From the NCBI GenBank assembly GCA_011065065.1, contig JAAKFL010000132.1, forward strand, positions 1-5,729: DNA of 5,729 nucleotides, read 5' to 3'. The stretch is from Chlamydiota bacterium (GTDB taxonomy: Bacteria; Chlamydiota; Chlamydiia; Chlamydiales; SLFE01). A program made the position numbers and the translations under genes. Below the pieces are notes generated by a model. The model was not told the DNA's origin, searched no databases, and saw only the letters and a list, made by a program, of their open reading frames with translations. Within the stretch, counting starts at the first letter, position 1. Every line of letters begins with the position of its first letter. Of this stretch, positions 1-5,713 are shown one piece after another.

Positions 1-194
1 CGCGAAGATGCGCGAAGAAATTGACTCATATCAATTAATCTTATCTAACACTATCTATATAAAATAGTTGTACCTAGAACTTAATATAAAAAAATATGTA
101 TGAATAAAGAGAAAGCTCGGGCATATTCCTCGGAAAATCACAATGAATGGCTCCAGTCTTCGCGCATCTTCGCGGTCTTCGCGATCTTCGCGGT
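1..194. repeat. Inverted-repeat element with AT-rich core (possible MITE-like or REP-like element, left end cut by window)
   Basis: Bases 1-17 (CGCGAAGATGCGCGAAG) are the exact reverse complement of bases 158-174 (CTTCGCGCATCTTCGCG). The 140 bases between are strongly AT-rich and carry no credible gene. The inner boundary is sharp on both sides: pairing stops at 18 and at 157. The right arm continues into further CTTCGCG units up to 194, so the left arm probably continues before base 1, outside the window. Two inverted arms around a short non-coding core fit a small non-autonomous mobile element, but no target-site duplication can be seen. Two separate intergenic repeat tracts in opposite orientation are the main alternative. 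What is seen is the symmetry; mobility is inference. Confidence 0.6.
158..194. repeat. Short tandem repeat, four CTTCGCG-type units
   Basis: Four consecutive units start at 158, 168, 177 and 186: CTTCGCGCAT, CTTCGCGGT, CTTCGCGAT and CTTCGCGGT. The first is 10 bases and the others 9, all sharing CTTCGCG. The tract ends in GGTTAAATT. The period of 9 with variation only in the last two or three bases is much more regular than the surrounding AT-rich DNA. From memory and unverified, degenerate CTTCGCG/CTTTGCG tracts ending in GGTTAAAT are scattered between genes in various environmental bacteria, which would make this a dispersed repeat rather than a local operator. A binding site for a regulator of the operon is also possible. 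Confidence 0.75.
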
Positions 195-221
195 TAAATT
201 TCCTAAGACACTGATTTTCCC

Positions 222-250
222 TTGAGCATTTTCCTGAAGGTTGCTAATGT
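222..250 (+). promoter_or_regulatory. Weak candidate sigma70-type promoter for the operon
   Basis: TTGAGC (222-227) matches four of six bases of the -35 consensus. After a 17-base spacer comes TAATGT (245-250), a poor -10 match, preceded by TG at 242-243 as in an extended -10. Transcription would start near 257, leaving about 20 bases before the ATG at 276. Another weak -10-like box, TATAAA at 58-63, lies inside the repeat core without a good -35. No promoter is convincing by eye, and the operon may be transcribed from further upstream. Confidence 0.18.
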
Positions 251-275
251 AGAGCCTTCAAAATGGGATTTACAC

Positions 276-1616
276 ATGACAACAATACTTGAGAAAAATC
301 ACACGCTACAATCTCTTAAGAATGACTTTTTAGAGAAAGTAGCATCAAAACAAATCACCGTCGGAGTTATCGGCTTAGGGTACGTCGGGTACCCCCTAGC
401 TCTTAGCTTTGCTGAATCCAATGTCCGAGTGGTGGGCTTCGACATTGATACCAAAAAAATTGAAGCGATTGAGCGCAATGAAAGCTACATCCACTACATC
501 AGCGAAGAGAGGCTCCACCTCGTACGTGAAAAGAATTTCTTAAAAGCCACGACTGATTTTTCCCAAGTGGCCCAGTGCGACGCCCTCATCATTTGCGTCC
601 CTACTCCCCTCAACGAACATCTTGAGCCCGATCTCACTTACATTACCGAAACCTGTAAATCCCTCGCGCCTCACCTCACGAAAAACACTTTAATCTCACT
701 CGAAAGCACAACTTGGCCGGGAACATCAGATGAAGTGGTCAAACCTCTTCTGGAAGAAGGTAGCGGGTTAACTGTTGGCAAAGAACTCTATCTCTGTTTT
801 TCACCAGAACGAGAAGATCCCGGCAACCAAAAATACAAGTGCAAAAATACTCCGAAGCTATTGGGAGGCTACAACGAAGACAGCCAAGAAATTGGAAAAG
901 AGGTTTACTCGCTCATTGTCGAAGAAGTGGTCACGCTCAGTAGTATGGGAGTCGCCGAAGCGGCTAAACTCTTCGAAAATATTTTTCGCAGCGTCAACAT
1001 TGCCTTGGTCAATGAGATGAAGGTTATTTTAGACAAAATGGGAATCAGTGTGTGGGAAGTGATCCACGCAGCGTCGACAAAACCCTTTGGTTTCATGCCA
1101 TTTTGGCCGGGACCTGGATTGGGTGGTCACTGCATTCCGATTGATCCATTTTATCTTTCGTGGAAAGCCAAGGAGTTTGGCATTACGACCCGTTTTATCG
1201 AATTGGCAGGTGAGATCAATCGGGGCATGCCGAAGTTTGTGATTGAGAAGGTGCAAGATTGCCTGAATCAGTATGGTAAGCCTGTGAATGGGTCTAAAAT
1301 TTTAATTTTAGGTTTATCCTATAAGGCTGATATTGACGATATGCGGGAAAGTCCGAGTTTGGAGCTGACTCGGCTCCTTGAGGCCAAGGGAGCCCAGGTC
1401 GATTATCACGACCCCTATTTCCCTGAAATTGGTCCTACCCGGGAATATATGGAGTTGCAGGGGAGGAAGAGCCAAGAATTATCTTCAAATTATGATTGTT
1501 TCCTAATTGCCACAAAACATAGTTGTTTTTCTGCTGAAAAAGTATTATCATACAATGTACCAGTTGTCGATACCCGTAATTTAATTCCTCGACAAGAACA
1601 TGTTTTTCAGGCTTAG
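276..1616 (+). CDS. wbpA: UDP-N-acetyl-D-glucosamine 6-dehydrogenase (WbpA type)
   Basis: Cytosolic NAD-dependent enzyme that oxidises the C6 hydroxyl of UDP-GlcNAc twice to give UDP-GlcNAcA, the entry step to N-acetylated uronic acids of surface polysaccharides. From the ATG at 276 the protein has 446 residues, close to the usual length of about 430-440. The N-terminal Rossmann fold carries GLGYVG (33-38). ESTTWPGT (143-150), SPEREDPGN (176-184) and AAKLFEN (229-235, with Lys231) follow. The catalytic cysteine is Cys286 in GGHCIPIDP, and the C-terminal UDP-binding domain has SYKADIDDMRESPS (348-361). The SPEREDPGN and GHCIPIDPFYLSWKA signatures point to the GlcNAc rather than the glucose or ManNAc branch. 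The frame is open back to a TTG at 222 (464 residues), but that start has no ribosome-binding site and adds 18 residues not expected in the family; ATG 276 has a modest GGGA at 265-268. First gene of the apparent operon, five bases before the aminotransferase. Confidence 0.9.
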   Translation: MTTILEKNHTLQSLKNDFLEKVASKQITVGVIGLGYVGYPLALSFAESNVRVVGFDIDTKKIEAIERNESYIHYISEERLHLVREKNFLKATTDFSQVAQCDALIICVPTPLNEHLEPDLTYITETCKSLAPHLTKNTLISLESTTWPGTSDEVVKPLLEEGSGLTVGKELYLCFSPEREDPGNQKYKCKNTPKLLGGYNEDSQEIGKEVYSLIVEEVVTLSSMGVAEAAKLFENIFRSVNIALVNEMKVILDKMGISVWEVIHAASTKPFGFMPFWPGPGLGGHCIPIDPFYLSWKAKEFGITTRFIELAGEINRGMPKFVIEKVQDCLNQYGKPVNGSKILILGLSYKADIDDMRESPSLELTRLLEAKGAQVDYHDPYFPEIGPTREYMELQGRKSQELSSNYDCFLIATKHSCFSAEKVLSYNVPVVDTRNLIPRQEHVFQA

Positions 1617-1621
1617 GTAAT

Positions 1622-2722
1622 ATGGACTTCATAGATTTAAAAACTCAATATAAGAAATATAAAAAAGAAATTGATACTGCCATCCAAAACGTCTTGGATA
1701 CCAGTAAATATGTGCTTGGTCCCCAAGTTCATGAAGTGGAGAGATCCCTCGCAGAATTTGTGGGTGTGAAGCACTGCGTTACCGCTTCTAGTGGTACAGA
1801 TACGTTACTGATGTCGATGATGACATTAAATATTGATCCGGGCGATGAGGTGATCACCTCTCCCTTTACCTTCATTTCGACAGTCGAAACGATTTCATTG
1901 CTTGGCGCCAAGCCAATCTTTGTCGATATTGACCCAGATACTTTCAATTTGAATATTGACCAGATCGAACAAGTGATCACTCCTCAGACAAAAGCGATTA
2001 TGCCGGTGAGTCTTTTTGGTCAGATGCCCGATTTAGACAAGCTCAATATCATTGCAGCGAAGCATGGGATTCCTGTGATTGAAGACGGAGCTCAAAGTTT
2101 TGGAGCCACACTTCGCGGAAAGAGAAGTTGTGGAATCACCACAATAGGATCCACCAGCTTTTTCCCTGCAAAACCCTTAGGGTGTTATGGAGACGGCGGT
2201 GCTTTGTTTACAAACGACGATGAGATTGCAGAAACCTTACGGATTATCCGAGTTCATGGTGGGCTGCAAAGAGATCATTACATCAGACTGGGAATGAATG
2301 GACGTTTTGATACCATTCAGGCGGCTGTCATTCAAGCGAAGCTCCCCCATTTCCTTACTGAGCTGAAAGCTCGGGAGCGTATTGGCAAACGTTATACGGA
2401 ATTATTAGAAAATTGCTGTCAACCGCCAAAAGTTGCAGAAGGATGCACATCGAACTATGCGATTTATACGATCCGCATCCCAAACCGTGATCAGGTCGCG
2501 GCATTTTTGAAGGAAAAAGGAATTCCAGCACCTGTATACTACCCTGTACCGGCTTATGCTCAACCTGTTTTCAAATCTTTGAATGTGAACAAGAAAAATT
2601 TTCCGATTACGGAACAAGTTTGTGATGAGGTTTTGAGCCTCCCAATGCATCCCTGGCTCACGGAAGAAGCACAGGATTTTGTTGTGGAATCAGTAAAAGA
2701 AGCGGCGGCAGTTACCGTGTAG
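1622..2722 (+). CDS. wbpE: PLP-dependent UDP-sugar 3-aminotransferase, DegT/DnrJ/EryC1 family (WbpE type)
   Basis: Transfers an amino group, normally from L-glutamate, to C3 of the 3-keto UDP-GlcNAcA made by the dehydrogenase domain encoded next door, giving UDP-GlcNAc(3NH2)A. The 366 residues match the family length. It opens with the typical MDFIDLKTQY and has SSGTDTLLM (56-64, phosphate-binding turn), SPFTFISTVE (80-89), EDGAQSFGA (154-162, with Asp155 expected to contact the PLP pyridine nitrogen) and SFFPAKPLG (179-187), where Lys184 is the Schiff-base lysine. NGRFDTIQAAVIQAKL and the YYPVPAYAQPVF segment near the C-terminus are also typical of WbpE/WlbC relatives. The ATG follows the dehydrogenase stop by five bases, with AGG at 1615-1617 overlapping that stop as a closely spaced ribosome-binding site, which suggests translational coupling. 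Related aminotransferases act on other keto sugars; the neighbours make the 3-amino uronate assignment the best one. Confidence 0.88.
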   Translation: MDFIDLKTQYKKYKKEIDTAIQNVLDTSKYVLGPQVHEVERSLAEFVGVKHCVTASSGTDTLLMSMMTLNIDPGDEVITSPFTFISTVETISLLGAKPIFVDIDPDTFNLNIDQIEQVITPQTKAIMPVSLFGQMPDLDKLNIIAAKHGIPVIEDGAQSFGATLRGKRSCGITTIGSTSFFPAKPLGCYGDGGALFTNDDEIAETLRIIRVHGGLQRDHYIRLGMNGRFDTIQAAVIQAKLPHFLTELKARERIGKRYTELLENCCQPPKVAEGCTSNYAIYTIRIPNRDQVAAFLKEKGIPAPVYYPVPAYAQPVFKSLNVNKKNFPITEQVCDEVLSLPMHPWLTEEAQDFVVESVKEAAAVTV

Positions 2723-2728
2723 AAAAGG
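2723..2728 (+). promoter_or_regulatory. Ribosome-binding site of the fusion gene
   Basis: AAAAGG lies directly after the aminotransferase stop codon and six bases before the ATG at 2735. It is the clearest Shine-Dalgarno-like site in the window and supports that start and an unbroken operon. Confidence 0.55.
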
Positions 2729-2734
2729 TCGGAT

Positions 2735-4393
2735 ATGTCTGAAAAAAGAACATTAGCTTTAGTAGGCGCGGGATGTTGGGGAAAGAACCTCGCCCGTAAT
2801 TTTTATGAGATCGGAGTCCTCCACACGATTTGTGATACCAATGAAGCTTTATTGGACACTTATCAAGAGAAGTATCCTGAAGTTAATGTGACTTCCAATT
2901 TCAGCCACATGCTTGAAAATGATGACATTCAGCAAATAGCCATTGCTGCTCCGGCCTTTCAACATTATCAACTGGCCAAACAGGTCCTATTAGCGGGAAA
3001 AGATGTTTTTGTTGAAAAACCACTATGTTTAGACAGTGCCGAAGCGAAAGAGCTCATTCACATTGCAGACGAACAAGGTTGCATTCTGATGGTGGGTCAC
3101 ATTCTCCATTTTCACCCCTGTGTCCGAAAGCTTCAAGAGCTCGTCGCCCAGGGTGACTTAGGAAAAATTCAATATATCACTTCGAATCGTTTAAACCTGG
3201 GAAGCTATCGCACAGAGGAAAATGCCTTATGGAATTTTGCTCCTCATGACATTTCGGTCATCTTATCGCTTTGCGGTCATCAGCTCCCTGAAAAAGTACG
3301 CTGCACAGGAGCCGCTTACCTTTCTGAAGGAGTCGCTGACAAAACGTTGACCACTTTAAAGTTTCCCGGGGATATCCAAGCCCATATTTATGTCAGTTGG
3401 TTGAACCCCTTTAAGGAGCAAAAGCTCACAATTGTGGGATCACACGGTCTTGCGGTCTTTGATGACATGAAGCCGTGGGGAGAAAAATTACTGCTTTACC
3501 GGAACCATGTGAGTTGGGATGAAGGGAACCGACCTGTTGCGACAAATCCAGAATCCGAAAGCATGGATCCTCCGCAACAAGAGCCATTGAAAGAAGAATG
3601 TCTCCACTTCCTCAAGTGCTGCCACGATCGCACGACACCTTTGACTGATGGTGATGAAGGACTGAAAGTGCTTCAAGTTCTCCAGGCAGCGCAAGACAGT
3701 CTAGAAGCGGACGGGAAATCGATGAATCCCGCCATCCATCATATCTCTTTAGATCGCAAATCATTCCAAATCCATCCAACAGCCATCGTCGACAAGGGAG
3801 CTCAAATTGGCCCGGAAACAATGATTTGGCACTTTAGCCATATTTCATCCGGAGCCAAAATCGGCAAAAAATGCCGCATTGGGCAAAACGTCTATATCGC
3901 CGCCAATGCTTGTTTAGGATCTAATGTAAAAGTTCAGAACAACGTGAGTGTTTATAGTGGCGTGGTTTGTGAAGACGATGTTTTCCTAGGACCCAGCATG
4001 GTTTTTACCAACATTATGAATCCCCGCTCTGAGGTTGTTCGCCGTGATCAATATGTGCAAACGCTCATCAAACGCGGAGCGACCATTGGCGCCAACGCCA
4101 CGATCCTTTGCGGAATTGAGCTGGGCACCTATTGTTTTGTCGGTGCCGGAGCCACCGTGACCAAGGATGTCAAGCCATTTGCTTTGATGATAGGTTGCCC
4201 TGCCGAACAAAAAGGGTGGATCAGTCGTCATGGAGAAAAGCTAGACCTTCCCCTACAAATTGATGAAGATGAGGAAGTGTTGACCGAATGTCCGGAAACA
4301 GGAGAAATCTATTCCCTCAAGGGAGACCAAGTGAATTTGGTGGAAGCCGAAGAGGGCTCTCCGTCACAACATGAGTTTGTGAAAGTGAAATAG
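2735..4393 (+). CDS. wbpB/wbpD: Bifunctional UDP-GlcNAcA 3-dehydrogenase / 3-amino N-acetyltransferase (WbpB-WbpD fusion)
   Basis: A 552-residue protein with two complete domains. Residues 1 to about 330 are a Gfo/Idh/MocA oxidoreductase: nucleotide loop GAGCWG (11-16), EKP motif (94-96, Lys95 catalytic in the family), GHILHFHP (121-128), and NFAPHDISVI (167-176), where His171 is the conserved active-site histidine. This domain would oxidise C3 of UDP-GlcNAcA using NAD. Residues about 345-500 are a left-handed beta-helix acyltransferase with hexapeptide turns (IGKKCRIGQNVYIAANACLG onward) and the WbpD hallmarks QNNVSVYSGV, FLGPSMVFTN, NPRSEV, GATIGANATILCG and FVGAGATVTKDV. It would acetylate the 3-amino group with acetyl-CoA and, like its relatives, is expected to trimerise. 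The tail has an acidic patch (509-515) and CPETGEIYSL, resembling the end of stand-alone WbpD. The two domains equal the sum of separate WbpB (about 316 residues) and WbpD (about 190). No frameshift is needed to read through. An in-frame ATG at 3722 sits at the domain junction. Confidence 0.87.
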   Translation: MSEKRTLALVGAGCWGKNLARNFYEIGVLHTICDTNEALLDTYQEKYPEVNVTSNFSHMLENDDIQQIAIAAPAFQHYQLAKQVLLAGKDVFVEKPLCLDSAEAKELIHIADEQGCILMVGHILHFHPCVRKLQELVAQGDLGKIQYITSNRLNLGSYRTEENALWNFAPHDISVILSLCGHQLPEKVRCTGAAYLSEGVADKTLTTLKFPGDIQAHIYVSWLNPFKEQKLTIVGSHGLAVFDDMKPWGEKLLLYRNHVSWDEGNRPVATNPESESMDPPQQEPLKEECLHFLKCCHDRTTPLTDGDEGLKVLQVLQAAQDSLEADGKSMNPAIHHISLDRKSFQIHPTAIVDKGAQIGPETMIWHFSHISSGAKIGKKCRIGQNVYIAANACLGSNVKVQNNVSVYSGVVCEDDVFLGPSMVFTNIMNPRSEVVRRDQYVQTLIKRGATIGANATILCGIELGTYCFVGAGATVTKDVKPFALMIGCPAEQKGWISRHGEKLDLPLQIDEDEEVLTECPETGEIYSLKGDQVNLVEAEEGSPSQHEFVKVK

Positions 4394-4394
4394 T

Positions 4395-4463
4395 ATGTCT
4401 CAAAGGGTCCAAACATTCTATCGCACGCCCTCAAGAACAGATCAACTCATAAAATCCTTATGA
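4395..4463 (+). CDS. 22-codon mini-ORF bridging the fusion gene and the membrane-protein gene
   Basis: An ATG one base after the TAG stop of the fusion gene opens 22 codons ending in TGA at 4461-4463. That stop overlaps the ATG of the next gene (ATGA at 4460-4463). The mini-ORF thus fills the whole 66-bp gap. The predicted peptide is basic and polar, starting MSQRVQTF, with no membrane segment or recognised motif. It has no clear ribosome-binding site; ribosomes could restart here after the TAG one base earlier. The next gene also lacks a clear ribosome-binding site, so the mini-ORF could carry ribosomes to it. It may equally be chance, since 22 open codons are common. Confidence 0.3.
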   Translation: MSQRVQTFYRTPSRTDQLIKSL

Positions 4464-5713
4464 CACTACGTGCCACCACACTTTCTCACGCAAATCTCAA
4501 AGTTGATCGATTGACATGTTTCTTTTTTCTTCTGCTCCTGTTGGCGGTTTCAAGAGGTGTCTTAGAACTCATCGTGGCTAAGAAATTTGCCATGATCTTT
4601 CAGTTTGGAGGTTTGATGGCTTTCAGTGCAGTTCTCTTTTCTCCTCATCCGTTTATCATCACATCCAAGCAGAAATGGCTTCTTGCCATGATCCTGCTAT
4701 TTATGACTGAGTCCTTCATTAGCTGCATCACTACCTTTTATAAAAATCAGACATTTATCTGGGTGGTTTACATCACTTTCAATGCAGGACTTCTTGGGAT
4801 AGCTCTTGTGACAGTGAGAGATTTTCGTCCAAAAGAGTTGGCAAGGGGGATTGCCCTGATCATTTTATTGATCGGTTGGGTGCTAATGGGTGTGGGGGTT
4901 ATCGAGCAAACACGACTGATTAAAATGGTGGGGTCAGGGGACATGTATTTGATCCGACCAGCCTCTTTAACGGGCAGTTTTCTCCATTACCCCATTCTCA
5001 TGGCCCTGTTGGGTTACATATGTATCCAATGGTATACGCTGAGCAAAAAGACCCTTTACCTTTGGTCAGGATTCCTTTTTTGCTTCAGCACTATCATATC
5101 GTTTTCCCGATCAGGAGCCTTAATTGTCTTGGCCACAATCTTCTTTTATCCCCTTGTGTCTCCTTTAAAAAAATCGAAGAGAATTCTTTGTATCCTGTTC
5201 CTATTTATTTTATTCCTCGTATTTGCCTTTACAACATATACGAAAGAGAGTCGCAATTCACTTTTTCATAATATTGTGTACCGGGTGGTTTCGTCTGTGA
5301 ATACAAAATCCTTAGGGAACAATGTTCGTATTAACATTTGGGATCGTGTCACAACGGAGTGGTTGGATACCAACTTGCTAATTGGGGAAGAAGCGGGAGA
5401 GTACACGAATTCTTCGAATAACCTTCGAGCCAAGAAGCAAATGAATATGAATATAAGTAAGGTGACGGAATCCAGTGTGTTGCAGTTGTTGATGAATTTT
5501 GGGATTTTGGGGATGGTTTTGTTCTATGGAATTTTGTTTCAGATCATGAGATTTATCGAGCCTGAGCATTATTGGATGCGGGCGGTGTTTTTAGGGGCGA
5601 TGGTGCAGACATTGGTGTATCAGTCGATTGAGGTGGTGCCGTTTATTGTGTTGTTGTTTTTGTTTCCGTGGATCTCGCAGAGTTTAAAAGCTCAAACGGA
5701 GATAAAAATTTAA
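4460..5713 (+). CDS. O-antigen polymerase/ligase-like membrane protein (Wzy/WaaL superfamily)
   Basis: A 417-residue integral inner-membrane protein with about 10-11 hydrophobic segments (roughly 20-37, 44-61, 72-90, 98-118, 128-149, 172-190, 199-212, 214-231, 241-260, 336-361 and 374-405, the last perhaps two helices). Features typical of the superfamily are RPASLTGSFLHYP (166-178), FSRSGAL (215-221), and a hydrophilic loop at about 261-335, probably periplasmic, starting with a stretch containing NNVRINIWDRV (287-297). This loop is followed by ESSVLQLLMNFGILG (337-351). Proteins of this fold either polymerise undecaprenyl-linked repeat units (Wzy) or transfer glycan to lipid A-core or protein (ligases). 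Sequence alone does not separate these; its place in a sugar-synthesis operon favours Wzy. The ATG at 4460 is chosen because the next in-frame ATG (residue 45) would lose the first membrane segment. No clear ribosome-binding site precedes it; its start overlaps the mini-ORF stop. Its final 250 bases are strongly G/T-biased. Confidence 0.8.
   Translation: MTLRATTLSHANLKVDRLTCFFFLLLLLAVSRGVLELIVAKKFAMIFQFGGLMAFSAVLFSPHPFIITSKQKWLLAMILLFMTESFISCITTFYKNQTFIWVVYITFNAGLLGIALVTVRDFRPKELARGIALIILLIGWVLMGVGVIEQTRLIKMVGSGDMYLIRPASLTGSFLHYPILMALLGYICIQWYTLSKKTLYLWSGFLFCFSTIISFSRSGALIVLATIFFYPLVSPLKKSKRILCILFLFILFLVFAFTTYTKESRNSLFHNIVYRVVSSVNTKSLGNNVRINIWDRVTTEWLDTNLLIGEEAGEYTNSSNNLRAKKQMNMNISKVTESSVLQLLMNFGILGMVLFYGILFQIMRFIEPEHYWMRAVFLGAMVQTLVYQSIEVVPFIVLLFLFPWISQSLKAQTEIKI

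Noticed and set aside
58..63. TATAAA as the -10 box of a promoter in the repeat core
   Set aside because: The base 17 upstream gives only a three-of-six -35 match (TTAATC at 35-40); AT-rich DNA produces such boxes by chance.
158..194. CRISPR array
   Set aside because: The units are 9-10 bases and directly adjacent, with no spacers of the right size.
143..214. Small ORF of 23 codons from ATG 143 through the tandem repeat
   Set aside because: Its Ser/Arg-rich product is simply the translation of the CTTCGCG repeat; it has no ribosome-binding site or coding signal.
775..1020. 81-codon + strand frame inside the dehydrogenase gene
   Set aside because: It overlaps the conserved SPEREDPGN to FENIFRSVN region in another frame; the product is Lys/Ser-rich and resembles no known protein.
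2702..2720. ops/JUMPStart-like sequence (GGCGGCAG) at the end of the aminotransferase gene
   Set aside because: It is coding sequence for the Ala/Val-rich C-terminus, lies mid-operon, and does not match the ops consensus well.
3986..4231. Antisense ORF within the acetyltransferase domain, and the other antisense frames of 60-85 codons
   Set aside because: They lie opposite well-supported conserved coding sequence, show no recognisable domain, and are ordinary shadows.
4394..4459. Terminator or hairpin between the fusion gene and the membrane-protein gene
   Set aside because: No GC-rich stem followed by a T-run is present; read-through is expected.
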